A stretch of DNA of 64,000 nt from NCBI RefSeq assembly GCF_033097365.1, contig NZ_AP028461.1:434001-498000 (forward strand), read 5' to 3'. This document shows, one piece after another, positions 8,454 through 17,226 of this stretch (the stretch's first letter is position 1; every line of letters begins with the position of its first letter). The DNA is from Actinoplanes sichuanensis. Its GTDB lineage: Bacteria > Actinomycetota > Actinomycetes > Mycobacteriales > Micromonosporaceae. Position numbers and translations under genes: made by a program. Under the pieces are notes generated by a model that did no database searches, was not told where the DNA came from, and saw only the letters and a list, made by a program, of their open reading frames with translations.

Positions 8454-8948
8454 ATGAGCGACCGCGACAACGCGTTCGCCGAGTATTTCGCGGCACGGTC
8501 ATCCGCTATGCGGGCGACGGCTTTCCTGCTGTGCGGGGACTGGCATCGAGCCGAGGACCTGACCCAGAACGCTTTCACGAAACTCTATCTGCGCTGGAAC
8601 CGTGTGCAGAGGCACGAGTCGCTGGACCCGTACCTCCGCAAGGTCTTGATCTCGTCCTTCATCGACGAGGGCAGGTGGGGCTGGTGGAAGCGGGAACGAC
8701 CGCACGACGCCCGGATCGAACGGGTGGCCGACCCGGAACCCAGCGAGGACCGGGTGACGCTGATGCGGGCGCTGGCCCAGGTACCACCCCGCCAGCGGGC
8801 GGTGCTGGTGCTGCGCTACTGGCAGGACCTCTCGGTGGAGGAGACCGCGGCGGCGCTCGGCTGCACGGCGGGGACCGTCAAGAGCCAGGCGGCGCGCGGC
8901 CTGGAGACACTGCGCACCCTGGTCGCCCATCCCGTCACGGCCGACTGA
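8454..8948 (+). CDS. ECF RNA polymerase sigma factor, SigE family
   Basis: This 164-residue protein has the two domains of an ECF sigma factor. Region 2 includes MRATAFLLCGDWHRAEDLTQ and FTKLYLRW near residues 15-45. Region 4 includes PPRQRAVLVLRYWQDLSVEE and a helix-turn-helix (AALGCTAGTVKSQAARGLETLR) near the C-terminus. The ATG at 8454 is preferred over an upstream in-frame start at 8394 because it gives the usual family length and is preceded by GGGGGACC. The gene 11 bases downstream encodes a membrane protein that is probably its regulator. The target promoters are unknown. Confidence 0.88.
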   Translation: MSDRDNAFAEYFAARSSAMRATAFLLCGDWHRAEDLTQNAFTKLYLRWNRVQRHESLDPYLRKVLISSFIDEGRWGWWKRERPHDARIERVADPEPSEDRVTLMRALAQVPPRQRAVLVLRYWQDLSVEETAAALGCTAGTVKSQAARGLETLRTLVAHPVTAD

Positions 8949-8959
8949 GGGGAACCGAC

Positions 8960-9814
8960 ATGGACGAGAACGAACTGCGCGCCGCGCTACGGGACACGAT
9001 CACGCTCCACCCGGAGCCGCCACCGATGGAGTCGAAGACCGCGATCGCCGCGGCCCGCCGGGCGGCGACCCGGCGCAACCTGCTGGCCGGCATCGGCTCC
9101 GCCGCCGCCATCCTCGGCATCACCCTCGCCGTCATCCCGGGGCAGGCTCAACCCGGCGGTGGTACGAACATGCAGGTGGCCGGTGAGCCGTCGGCCGCCG
9201 CCGGGGTGCCGTTCCCGACCGAGACGCCGAGCTGGGCCGACACCACACCGTCGGGTGGGGAGAAGACCGAGCCGTCGTGGCCGCCGGAGAACAGCGGCGA
9301 CGCCACCGCCGACACCGGGCCGCACTACCAGAACGGCAAGAAGCTGCTGACCGCCGTGGTCGCGGCGGTTCCCGACGGGTACACGGCGAAGACCGGGAAC
9401 ACCACCGACGGGATCCCGTTCCGCTCCCACCAGTCGACGATCGAGAACGACGGCTCGTACTGGCGCAACATGGCCGCCGTCGCGATCGGCCGGGACGACC
9501 GGGTCGGCGAACTGCTCGTCGAAGTCGCCGAACCCGGCAACAACCTGCCGAAGGACCCATGCGCCCTGGCCGAGGAGTTCTGGGGGCGCGGTGGGAACTG
9601 CACACCGGTGAACTCCAAGGTCGGCGTGATCCACGAGGGTTCCGGCACGGCCTGGGCCGCCTACCGGCACTCCGACGGCACGGTCGTCTACGTCATGCAG
9701 TCGACGTCGCCGACCTACGCCGACCCGGCGTCCAACGGGCTCAAGCCCCTGCCGGCGCTGCCGCTGAGCGACACCGAACTGGCCGCGCTGGCCACCGACG
9801 CGAGCTTCCGCTGA
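8960..9814 (+). CDS. Putative membrane-anchored partner (anti-sigma-like) of the ECF factor
   Basis: The 284-residue protein begins MDENELRAALRDTI, has a short cytoplasmic N-terminus with basic residues (AARRAATRRN), and one membrane segment at about residues 38-60. A long Pro/Ser/Thr-rich extracytoplasmic part follows. This topology and its position directly behind a SigE-type sigma gene match the membrane proteins that pair with such factors in actinomycetes. No zinc-type HxxxCxxC anti-sigma motif is visible, so the anti-sigma role is inferred from context only. The extracytoplasmic domain was not recognised. Translation probably starts at the ATG at 8960, behind GAGGGGAACC. Confidence 0.6.
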   Translation: MDENELRAALRDTITLHPEPPPMESKTAIAAARRAATRRNLLAGIGSAAAILGITLAVIPGQAQPGGGTNMQVAGEPSAAAGVPFPTETPSWADTTPSGGEKTEPSWPPENSGDATADTGPHYQNGKKLLTAVVAAVPDGYTAKTGNTTDGIPFRSHQSTIENDGSYWRNMAAVAIGRDDRVGELLVEVAEPGNNLPKDPCALAEEFWGRGGNCTPVNSKVGVIHEGSGTAWAAYRHSDGTVVYVMQSTSPTYADPASNGLKPLPALPLSDTELAALATDASFR

Positions 9815-9820
9815 CCGCAT

Positions 9821-9859
9821 CCGCCGCCCGCTTCCACCCATCGGGGAAGTGGGCGGCGG
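9821..9859 (+). terminator. Hairpin terminator after sigma factor operon
   Basis: A 15-bp stem (9821-9835 with 9845-9859, one G-T pair) with a 9-base loop is followed by TTCTGT. The T tract is weak, as is common for actinobacterial terminators. Confidence 0.65.
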
Positions 9860-9930
9860 TTCTGTCGTGAACCGGATGGCGAAGATCGCGGTACACCGCT
9901 GAAGATAGGGGTTCAGCAGGGGAGACCGCC

Positions 9931-11241
9931 GTGACTCAACCGTTCGTCGCGCGTGCCGCGATCGGGACGTACCTCGTCGTCAATCTGGCGGTGATCCACG
10001 CGATGTTCATCGTCGCCGGGCCGCCCGCACACAACATGTTCGGGCAGATCGGCCGGCTCCTCGGCCTCTACCTGGCGTTCACGATGACCGTGCAGGCGCT
10101 GCTGGTGGCCCGCCTGCCGCTGCTGGACCGGGCGATCGGCATGGACCGGCTCACCGGCTGGCACCGCTGGACCGGGTTCGCCGTCTTCTGGCTCGCCGTC
10201 CTGCACCCGACGTTCGTCATCCTCGGCTTCGCCCGATACGACAAGGTGTCGTTCCTCGCGACCTTCCTGACCCTGTCGAAGCAGATCCCGGTGCTGCTCG
10301 GCCTGCTCGCCGTCGCACTGATCGTGCTGGTGGTGGCGCTGTCCGTGCGGATCGCCCGGCGCCGTCTCTCCTACGAGACCTGGCATGCCGTACACCTGCT
10401 TCTCTACGCGGTCCTGGTGCTCGGCCTGGTGCACCAGATGTACGAGGGCACCGCGTTCACCCTCAACGTGCTGACCGAGATCTACTGGTGGGGGCTGTGG
10501 GCGTTCGCCCTGTCGGCGCTGCTCATCTACCGGCTGATCATCCCGCTGGTCCGCAACAACCGGCATCGGATGCGGGTCGCCGCGGTCGTCCCCGAGTCCG
10601 ACGACGCCGTCTCGGTCCATGTCACCGGTCGTGACCTGCACCTGCTCGGCGCGAAGGCGGGCCAGTTCTTCCTGTGGCGTTTCCCCGGCCACAACCGCTG
10701 GTGGCAGGTCAACCCGTTCTCCCTGTCGGCGGCCCCGAACGGCCGCTCACTGCGCCTCACCGCCAAAGCCGTCGGCACGACGAGCGCCGGATTGCGGGAC
10801 CTTCCGATCGGCTCGCGGGTCTTCGCCGAGGGCCCTTACGGCGCATTCACAATCGACCAGCGCAGCGGTACGGCCACCCTGCTGATCGCCGGAGGCATCG
10901 GCGTCACCCCGATCCGTTCCCTGCTGGAGGACCCGACGTTGGACGGCGACGTGATCGTCCTCTACCGGGTCCGCTCCGGCGCCGACGCCGTCCTGCTCGG
11001 CGAGTTGCGCAACCTGGCCCGCGAGAAGGGCGCCCGCCTGCACGTCCTGACCGGCCGCACGTCCGACACCAACCAGCCGTTCACCCCGGCCAACCTGCAC
11101 GCCCTGATCCCCGACATCACCACCCGCGACGTGTATGTCTGCGGCCCGGCCGCTTTGACGAACGCGATCCTGACGACGCTGCGCTCCTTGAAGGTCCCAC
11201 CCCGCCAGATCCACGCCGAACTGTTCCGCCTGGCCCCATGA
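9931..11241 (+). CDS. Ferric-reductase-like transmembrane flavohaem oxidoreductase
   Basis: This 436-residue protein combines a ferric-reductase-like membrane domain (about residues 1-215, six hydrophobic segments) with a ferredoxin-NADP reductase-type module. Histidines in GWHRWTG, AVLHPTF, ETWHAVHLL and LVHQMY are placed as haem ligands of the family. NPFSLSAAP is the FAD-contact motif, LLIAGGIGVTPIRSLLE binds NAD(P), and YVCGPAALTNAIL is the C-terminal nucleotide motif. It should pass electrons from NAD(P)H through FAD and haem across the membrane, to ferric iron, oxygen or another acceptor. The start is a GTG. Nothing nearby indicates the acceptor. Confidence 0.82.
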   Translation: MTQPFVARAAIGTYLVVNLAVIHAMFIVAGPPAHNMFGQIGRLLGLYLAFTMTVQALLVARLPLLDRAIGMDRLTGWHRWTGFAVFWLAVLHPTFVILGFARYDKVSFLATFLTLSKQIPVLLGLLAVALIVLVVALSVRIARRRLSYETWHAVHLLLYAVLVLGLVHQMYEGTAFTLNVLTEIYWWGLWAFALSALLIYRLIIPLVRNNRHRMRVAAVVPESDDAVSVHVTGRDLHLLGAKAGQFFLWRFPGHNRWWQVNPFSLSAAPNGRSLRLTAKAVGTTSAGLRDLPIGSRVFAEGPYGAFTIDQRSGTATLLIAGGIGVTPIRSLLEDPTLDGDVIVLYRVRSGADAVLLGELRNLAREKGARLHVLTGRTSDTNQPFTPANLHALIPDITTRDVYVCGPAALTNAILTTLRSLKVPPRQIHAELFRLAP

Positions 11242-11355
11242 CCCCCACCCACAACCCGTCCCACTCACCTCCGCCGGCCCCGCCCCGGGCCGAATCGGGC
11301 AGATCCCCGGGCGCCGGGCTTCCGCCGCTCGAGCCTCCCTGATTCCGGAAGCTCT

Positions 11356-12012
11356 CTACGGATGGACCAGGCCGCACTCGTAGCCGAGGATCACCGCCTG
11401 CACCCGGTCGCGGAGGCCGAGTTTGGCCAGGATCCGGCTGATGTGGGTCTTCACCGTGCCCTCGGAGACGCTCAGACCGGTGGCGATCTCCGCATTGGAC
11501 AGTCCGCGCGCGATCAAGACCAGAACCTCACGCTCGCGGGCGGTCAGTGCCGCGAGCCGATTGTCCGGGCGGGGTGGTACCTCCGCCGGGGCGTTGACGA
11601 AATGGGCGATCAACCGGCGGGTGGCGCTGGGCGCGGTGACCGCCTCCCCGGAGACCACCACCCGGACCGCGGCGATCAGATCGTCGGCGAGTGTGTCCTT
11701 GAGCAGGAATCCGCTGGCCCCGGCACGCAGCCCGGCGAACAGATAATCGTCCAGATCGAAAGTCGTCAGAATGATCACCTTCGGTGCGGGACAGAGTGCC
11801 CGGATCCGCTCGGTGGCGGTGATCCCGTCGACGCCGGGCATCCGGACGTCCATCAGCACCACGTCCGGCCGGGTGCGAGCGGTCACCTCCAGGGCGGCGG
11901 CCCCGTCCCCGGCCTCGCCGACGACCTCGATGTCCCCGGTCTCGTCCAGGATCATCCGGAACCCGGTCCGCACCAGAACCTGATCGTCGACCAGCACGAC
12001 CCGGATGCTCAT
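11356..12012 (-). CDS. Response regulator, NarL/LuxR family
   Basis: This 218-residue regulator has a receiver domain (Asp55 in VVLMDVRMPG as the phosphorylation site, conserved Lys in FLLKDTLAD) and a C-terminal LuxR helix-turn-helix (LTAREREVLVLIARGLSNAE, then GTVKTHISRIL). The ATG at 12012 (MSIRVV) is chosen because receiver domains begin right there; an in-frame start 18 bases upstream would add six atypical residues. It lies just downstream of the histidine kinase gene on the same strand and is its cognate partner. The target genes are unknown. The neighbouring lipoprotein/efflux operon, transcribed away from the kinase gene, is a reasonable candidate. Confidence 0.88.
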   Translation of the reverse strand: MSIRVVLVDDQVLVRTGFRMILDETGDIEVVGEAGDGAAALEVTARTRPDVVLMDVRMPGVDGITATERIRALCPAPKVIILTTFDLDDYLFAGLRAGASGFLLKDTLADDLIAAVRVVVSGEAVTAPSATRRLIAHFVNAPAEVPPRPDNRLAALTAREREVLVLIARGLSNAEIATGLSVSEGTVKTHISRILAKLGLRDRVQAVILGYECGLVHP

Positions 12013-12039
12013 GAGTCCCTCACCGTCCACATCGGCTGA

Positions 12040-13581
12040 TCATCCCCGCTCTCCGGCCCGGCCGAGGGTAGCCGCGCTCTCCGCCGCCCCGCTCTCCGCC
12101 GCCCCGCTCTCCGCCGCCCCGCTCTCCGCCGCCCCGCTCTCCGCCGCCTCGCCGACGGCCGTCCCGCTCTCCGCCGCGCCGACGGCCGAGGCCCGGTCTG
12201 CCGAGGCCCGGTCTGCGGAGGCGCGATCTGATGTCGTGGGGTCCGTCGAGGTGTGGTTCTGCGGGGTGCCGTCTGGTGGGGTGCCGGTTGGCGGACTCTC
12301 GGTCGGTGAGGTGTCGGTCGGTGAGGTGGCGGCCGGTGCGGCGCGGATCGCCGTGGGCGGCAAGGGCAGGCGGGCCAGGACCCGGAAACCGCCGCTGGTC
12401 AGCGGACCGGTCTCCAAGGTGCCGTCGAGGAGGCGGACCCGTTCGGCGATGCCGCGTAAGCCGTTTCCGGTGGCGTCGAGCAGGCGGGCCGGTGGTCGAC
12501 GGCCGTCGTTCGACACTTCGATCTCCAGCAGGTCCGGGTGGTAGCCGAGCCGCACCCGGGCCGTCGCGCCCTCACCCGCGTGTTTCAGCGTGTTGGTCAG
12601 GGCCTCCTGGGCGATCCGGTACGCCGACAGGTCGACACCGGCCGGCAGCGGGGCCGGATCGCCGTCGATCGTGAACGTGACAGCCGTGCCGGCGGCGCGG
12701 ATCCGGTCGATCAGCTCGGGCAGGGCGTCGACGCCCGGCTGCGGGGCCAGGTCGGGCTCCTCACGGACGATGGCGAGCAGGCGCCGCATCTCGGCCAGCG
12801 ACGACCGGCCGGTGGTGACGATGTCGCGGAGCGCGGTCTCCGTACGGTCGGGATGTCTTTTCAAAGCCGCGGCCGCTCCCTGCGCCTGGACCACCATGAC
12901 CGACAGCCCGTGAGCGACGACGTCGTGCAACTCGCGGGTGATCCGGGCCCGCTCGGCGGCGGTGGCCAGCGCGACCCGCTGCCGCCCCTCGCGCTCCAGA
13001 TCGTCGGCCCGCCGCTGCAGGGTGCGCAGGTGGATGCGCCGGCCGCGCAGATTGTCGCCGAGCAGATAGGTCACCGCGAGCACGAGCAGCAGCCCGGTGC
13101 TCTGCAACAGCCGGTCGGCGATGCCGACGACCTCCTGCTCCGGAACCGGAACCATGGCGCGCTCGTCGCGGACGGCGATCACCCGGGCGTCGACGCTCAG
13201 GTTTGCCACATCGCCGGCCGGCCACGGCAGCACCATGCTCAGCACGGCGATCACCGCCATCAGCGCGCCGCAGGTGATCGCCCCGATCCGTCGTCGTCGA
13301 TCATCGTCGGCGGCCAGCGCGAACAACGCGATCAGCACGGTCAGGTCGAGCGCCTCCACTCCGGACGGCTCGGGCAGATGGTGGCCGAGGGCACCGGTCG
13401 AGGTGAGGACGACCGCGATGAGCGGCCGGTGCCGGCACAGCAGCAGACCGATCACCATGATCAGCGTGAACGTGTACCACCTGTCGACGTCGTCACGCAG
13501 CTCCTCCGCCGACGCGGCGGTCAGGACGAGCGCGAACAGCAGGTCGACAACCAGCCACCCCAGGCCCTTCATCCAGGACAT
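12040..13581 (-). CDS. Sensor histidine kinase (HisKA_3 type) with repetitive C-terminal tail
   Basis: This 513-residue kinase has several N-terminal membrane segments (about residues 5-180). The dimerisation/phosphoacceptor motif is RARITRELHDVVAHG (His219), and an ATP-binding domain includes NGLRGIAERVRLLDG near residue 390. About 90 residues beyond the kinase domain are low-complexity: first Pro/Thr-rich, then Asp/Ala/Ser repeats, then AAESG pentads. That tail is encoded in part by a perfect 15-bp tandem repeat and is not part of the family. The gene precedes its response regulator on the same strand. A tail shared with no known domain suggests a strain-specific expansion. Confidence 0.87.
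   Translation of the reverse strand: MSWMKGLGWLVVDLLFALVLTAASAEELRDDVDRWYTFTLIMVIGLLLCRHRPLIAVVLTSTGALGHHLPEPSGVEALDLTVLIALFALAADDDRRRRIGAITCGALMAVIAVLSMVLPWPAGDVANLSVDARVIAVRDERAMVPVPEQEVVGIADRLLQSTGLLLVLAVTYLLGDNLRGRRIHLRTLQRRADDLEREGRQRVALATAAERARITRELHDVVAHGLSVMVVQAQGAAAALKRHPDRTETALRDIVTTGRSSLAEMRRLLAIVREEPDLAPQPGVDALPELIDRIRAAGTAVTFTIDGDPAPLPAGVDLSAYRIAQEALTNTLKHAGEGATARVRLGYHPDLLEIEVSNDGRRPPARLLDATGNGLRGIAERVRLLDGTLETGPLTSGGFRVLARLPLPPTAIRAAPAATSPTDTSPTESPPTGTPPDGTPQNHTSTDPTTSDRASADRASADRASAVGAAESGTAVGEAAESGAAESGAAESGAAESGAAESAATLGRAGERG
12076..12150 (+). repeat. Five tandem 15-bp repeats inside the kinase gene
   Basis: The 15-bp unit GCTCTCCGCCGCCCC occurs five times head to tail (last copy with one change), and further degenerate copies follow to about 12180. 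On the minus strand it encodes Ala-Ala-Glu-Ser-Gly pentads, so copy-number change would keep the reading frame. Confidence 0.92.
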
Positions 13582-13723
13582 TCGCTCAGTTTAGAGAGCC
13601 GCCGGGCGCCTGCCGTCAACCCGAGGTCTGACCTCTCCGTCATACCGTGGGCATACCCGGGCCGGCCGGAATCCGACCGTTCGCGGACGATCCGGGGGTG
13701 CCCCGCGGGCCAGCCTGACTGGC

Positions 13724-14290
13724 ATGAGAATCGTCATGAGATGCGTCGCGGCGGTGGCGTCTGTCGCGCTGGCCGCCTGCGCCCCCGGGTCCGGCGGAGA
13801 TCCGTCCACCGAGCCGTCGTCGTCGATGTCCGATGCGGACCTGCTGACCCTGGGTAGGCAGATCGTCCAGTGCATGCGGGACAACGGCATCCCGGACGTG
13901 CCGGAGCCGTTCGTCGAGGAGCACCGCCTGAAACTGCCCGAGGGCGAGCAGGAGGCGCTGGAGGAGAAGTACGGCGACGAACAGTTCGACAACGCGCGTA
14001 CCGCCTGCCAGGACCTTTACGACAAGGTGCCGCAGGGCGCCCTCGACCGGGGCCCGGAGGAGGGCGCCGACCAGGGCCCCGGCCCGGAGGACGTCGACGC
14101 GCTGCGCACGTTCGCCCAGTGCCTGCGCGACAACGGTGTCCCGGAGTGGCCGGACCCCACCTCCGACGGCCGGTTCCCGCTGGTCGGCACCCCGCTGGAG
14201 AAGGAGAACCCGAAGGATTCACCACGCCTGAAGAACGCGTTGGACACCTGCCGGCAGCACTGGTCCGGCCCGATCTCGATCGGTGAATGA
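13724..14290 (+). CDS. Lipoprotein with duplicated Cys-containing motif, efflux-operon associated
   Basis: The protein (188 residues) starts with a lipoprotein signal and lipobox LAAC. The mature part carries two similar segments, VQCMRDNGIPDVPEP and AQCLRDNGVPEWPDP, each with one Cys and a conserved RDNG(I/V)P core, plus additional cysteines after each (TACQDL and LDTCRQH). This suggests two repeats, each with a possible disulfide. I do not recognise a named enzyme family. The stop overlaps the start of the next gene, an efflux adaptor, so it is likely an accessory lipoprotein of that transporter. An internal ATG at 13736 is an alternative start. Confidence 0.75.
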   Translation: MRIVMRCVAAVASVALAACAPGSGGDPSTEPSSSMSDADLLTLGRQIVQCMRDNGIPDVPEPFVEEHRLKLPEGEQEALEEKYGDEQFDNARTACQDLYDKVPQGALDRGPEEGADQGPGPEDVDALRTFAQCLRDNGVPEWPDPTSDGRFPLVGTPLEKENPKDSPRLKNALDTCRQHWSGPISIGE

Positions 14291-15368
14291 CGTGCGGCGC
14301 ACAGGCCGGCTGATCGCCGGCTCGCTGACCGGCGTGGTGGTGGCCGCCGGAGTACTGGTCACCGGCTGGACCCTGACCGCCGAACCGGAGGCCGCCGCCG
14401 GCGCCACCGAGGTGCCCACCGGGACCGCCGAGGTGATCCGAGGGTCGGTCAGCCAGCGGTTCCGGCTGTCCGGCACGTACGGCTTCGACGGCACCTACTC
14501 GGCGGTGCACCGCGGCCCGGCCGGGGTGCTGACCGGGATCGCCGCGACCGGTTCCCGGGTGGCCCGCGGTGGTGTCCTCTACCGGGTCGACGGCTCCGCG
14601 GTCCGGCTGCTCTACGGCGACGTCCCCGCCTATCGCGACCTGAACCTCTGGACCACCGACGGCGAGGACGTCCACCAGCTCGAACGCAACCTGCGGGCCC
14701 TCGGCATGGACCCGGACCACGAGATGACGATCGACGACGACTTCACCGCGGCGACCGCTGCCGCGGTGCGACGCCTCCAGAAGAGATGGGGCGTGACCAG
14801 GACCGGCGGCCTGACTCTCGGCTCGGTGGTGTTCCTCACCGGTGAGATCCGGGTCAGCGCGGCGACCGCGTCCGTCGGCACCGGCACCCACCCCGACCAG
14901 CCGGTACTGACCGGCACCTCGACGAGGCGGGTGGTGACGGCCCAGGTGTCCGCCGAACGGCAGAACCAACTCAAGGCAGGCGACCAGGTCACCGTCACTC
15001 TCCCCGGCGGCATCAAGACGAAGGGCCGGGTGGTACGGGTGGGCAAGGTGGCCACCTCGGCGACCGACGGCGAGGGCGCCCCGCAGCAGGCCACCGTCGA
15101 CGTGACCATGAGCATCGAGGTGCCGGCCGGTTCACCCGACTACGACCAGGCGGCCGTGCAGATCAGCCTGGCCACCGCGGTCCGCGAGAAGGTACTGACC
15201 GTGCCGGTGTCGGCACTGCTGGCCCGGCCCGGCGGCGGCTACCGGGTGAAGCTAGCCACCGGCGCGTACGCGGACGTCGAACCCGGCCTGTTCGACGAGG
15301 TCACCGGCCTGGTCGAGGTGACCGGCGGCGTCAACGCGGGTGACCGGGTGGAGGTGCCGCAACAGTGA
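14283..15368 (+). CDS. Periplasmic-adaptor-like protein with peptidoglycan-binding domain (MacA-like)
   Basis: This 361-residue protein has an N-terminal membrane anchor (about residues 10-32). A peptidoglycan-binding PG_binding_1-type segment follows (VHQLERNLRALGMDPDH and AVRRLQKRWGVTRTGG, about residues 125-175). The C-terminal region (residues about 200-360) has the beta-rich pattern of HlyD/MacA adaptors, including VTVTLPGGIKTKGRVV and LTVPVSALLARPGG. It overlaps the lipoprotein gene before it and the ATPase gene after it, forming a MacA-MacB-like export system. The start is a GTG at 14283; a second GTG at 14292 is possible. The exported compound is unknown. Confidence 0.82.
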   Translation: MNDVRRTGRLIAGSLTGVVVAAGVLVTGWTLTAEPEAAAGATEVPTGTAEVIRGSVSQRFRLSGTYGFDGTYSAVHRGPAGVLTGIAATGSRVARGGVLYRVDGSAVRLLYGDVPAYRDLNLWTTDGEDVHQLERNLRALGMDPDHEMTIDDDFTAATAAAVRRLQKRWGVTRTGGLTLGSVVFLTGEIRVSAATASVGTGTHPDQPVLTGTSTRRVVTAQVSAERQNQLKAGDQVTVTLPGGIKTKGRVVRVGKVATSATDGEGAPQQATVDVTMSIEVPAGSPDYDQAAVQISLATAVREKVLTVPVSALLARPGGGYRVKLATGAYADVEPGLFDEVTGLVEVTGGVNAGDRVEVPQQ

Positions 15369-16030
15369 CCGCCGTCCTGGAACTCGTGAACGTGCGAAAG
15401 ACGTACCCCGGAAGCCCGCCTGTCGAATCGGTCCGCGGCGTCGACCTGACCGTGCACAGCGGCGAGATGGTCGCCGTCGTCGGCCCGTCCGGATCTGGCA
15501 AGAGCACCCTGCTCAACCTGGCCGCCGGCCTGGACCGGCCGACCTCCGGTTCGGTCCGCATCGCGGGCGTCGCCCTGGAGAAGCTCAGCGAACGCCGCCT
15601 GGCCGGCCTCCGCGCCCACCGCCTCGGCGTGGTGTTCCAGCAGTTCTTCCTGCTCGACCACGCCGACGCCCGGGACAACGTGGCGGCCGGGCTGCTCTAC
15701 CGCGGAACACCGGCCCGGCAGCGCCGGGCCGCCGCCGAACAGGTCCTGGAACAGGTCGGGCTCGGCCACCGGATGCGGCACCGGGCCCGGCTGCTCTCCG
15801 GCGGCGAACGGCAGCGGGTGGCGATCGCCCGCGCCCTGATCGGCCGGCCCGCGGTGCTCTTCGCCGACGAGCCGACCGGCAACCTGGACTCGGCCAACGG
15901 CGACGCCATCCTGGAACTGCTCCGCGACCTCAACCGGGGCGGCACCACCATCGTCGTGATCACCCACGACACGCACGTCGCCGCGGCCGCCCAGCGTCAG
16001 GTCACCATCCTCGACGGACGGGTGGCGTGA
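15365..16030 (+). CDS. ABC transporter ATP-binding protein (MacB/LolD type)
   Basis: This 221-residue ATPase has Walker A GPSGSGKST near residues 40-48, signature LLSGGERQR, and Walker B VLFADEPTGNLDS, the latter typical of the MacB/LolD/FtsE group. It overlaps the adaptor gene by four bases (GTGA) at its start and the permease gene by one base at its end. It powers the FtsX-type permease encoded next. The group usually drives mechanical export or lipid/peptide transfer rather than import. Confidence 0.9.
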   Translation: MTAVLELVNVRKTYPGSPPVESVRGVDLTVHSGEMVAVVGPSGSGKSTLLNLAAGLDRPTSGSVRIAGVALEKLSERRLAGLRAHRLGVVFQQFFLLDHADARDNVAAGLLYRGTPARQRRAAAEQVLEQVGLGHRMRHRARLLSGGERQRVAIARALIGRPAVLFADEPTGNLDSANGDAILELLRDLNRGGTTIVVITHDTHVAAAAQRQVTILDGRVA

Positions 16031-17226
16031 TGAGCAGCCCACTCTCCCGGCTACGGCTCGCCGACCTGCTGCCGGTCGCCACCATCGGGCTGCGGACCAG
16101 ACCCGGCCGGGCCGCCCTGTCGGTGCTCGGCGTGGCCATCGGCATCGCCGCGATGGTCGCCGTGCTCGGTGTCACCCGCTCCAGCCAGGCCGAGGTGCTC
16201 GCCCGGCTCGACCGGCTCGGCACCAACCTGTTGACCGTGGCCAGTGCCGAACCGCACGGCGGCGACGAGACACGACTTCCGGACAGTGCCGGGGCGTCGG
16301 TCGCCCGTACCGAAGGGGTGCTAGCCGCATCGGCGACCGCGCAGCTCAACGACCTCGCCGTCTACCGCTCCGACCTGATTCCGACCGCGCACCGCGGCGG
16401 CCTGGACGTCCGCGCCACCGACCCCGCCCTGCTCGCCACCCTGGACGCCGACCTGCTGCACGGAGTGTTCCTCGACGAGTCCACCGCGAACTATCCGGTG
16501 GTGGTCCTCGGTCACCAGGCGGCGACCGTGCTCGGCATCGCCACCCTCACCGGCGACGACCGGATCTGGCTCGGCGGCCGCTGGTTCGTCGTGGTCGGCC
16601 TCCTCGACCGGGTGGAACTGGCACCGGAGATCGACCGGGCCGCGCTCGTCGGATTCGGGGTGGCCGCCTCCGACCTCGGCTGGACCGGGCATCCCAGCCG
16701 GGTCTACGTGCGTACCGACACCACCCGTACCGCCGAAGTCGCCGGAATGCTCCCACGGTCGGCGAACCCGCAGGCCCCGAGCCGGGTCACGGTCAGCCGC
16801 CCGTCCGATGTGCTCTCCGCCCGGCTGGCCGTCGCCGACGCCACCACCTCGCTCTTCCTCGGCCTCGGAGCGGTGGCCCTGCTCGTCGGCGGCATCGGCA
16901 TCGCCAACGTCATGGTGATCTCGGTGCTCGAACGGCGCGGCGAGGTGGGCCTGCGGCGCGCACTCGGCGCGGCCCGACGGCACGTGGCCGCACAGTTCGT
17001 CGTCGAGTCGGTGCTGCTCGGCGCGGTCGGCGGCGGCACCGGTGTGCTACTCGGCGCCGCGGTCACCGTGGCCCTGGCCCAGAACCGGGGCTGGCAGCCG
17101 ATCATCCCACCGGTCGCGGCCGGGCTCGGCCTGGCCGCCGCCCTGCTGGTGGGCACGGTAGCGGGTCTCTACCCGGCACTGCGCGCCGCCCGGATGGCCC
17201 CTACCGAGGCGCTGCGGACGGCGTGA
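16030..17226 (+). CDS. ABC transporter permease, FtsX/MacB family
   Basis: The protein has 398 residues and the layout of a MacB-type permease. One membrane segment lies near residues 25-48 (LSVLGVAIGIAAMVAVLG), a large extracytoplasmic MacB-like domain follows to about residue 270, and three C-terminal segments end the protein (LVGGIGIANVMVISVLERRGEVGLR is the family motif). The ATG at 16030 overlaps the ATPase stop and is chosen for normal length. With the adaptor and ATPase it forms a tripartite export system. The 3' end overlaps by 26 bases with the convergent ABC permease gene on the other strand. Confidence 0.88.
   Translation: MSSPLSRLRLADLLPVATIGLRTRPGRAALSVLGVAIGIAAMVAVLGVTRSSQAEVLARLDRLGTNLLTVASAEPHGGDETRLPDSAGASVARTEGVLAASATAQLNDLAVYRSDLIPTAHRGGLDVRATDPALLATLDADLLHGVFLDESTANYPVVVLGHQAATVLGIATLTGDDRIWLGGRWFVVVGLLDRVELAPEIDRAALVGFGVAASDLGWTGHPSRVYVRTDTTRTAEVAGMLPRSANPQAPSRVTVSRPSDVLSARLAVADATTSLFLGLGAVALLVGGIGIANVMVISVLERRGEVGLRRALGAARRHVAAQFVVESVLLGAVGGGTGVLLGAAVTVALAQNRGWQPIIPPVAAGLGLAAALLVGTVAGLYPALRAARMAPTEALRTA

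Noticed and set aside
5168..8578. A minus-strand open frame of over 1100 codons opposite the TRAP transporter genes
   Set aside because: It is rich in Arg, Gly, His and Gln, matches nothing, and lies antisense to two clearly recognised genes. Long antisense frames are expected in high-GC DNA.
11242..11355. Possible terminator between the flavohaem gene and the response regulator
   Set aside because: GCTTCCG and CGGAAGC could pair across about 22 bases, but the stem is short and there is no T tract, so I do not list it as a feature.
12076..12150. CRISPR-like array
   Set aside because: The 15-bp units are contiguous without spacers, are in frame with the kinase, and no cas genes are present.
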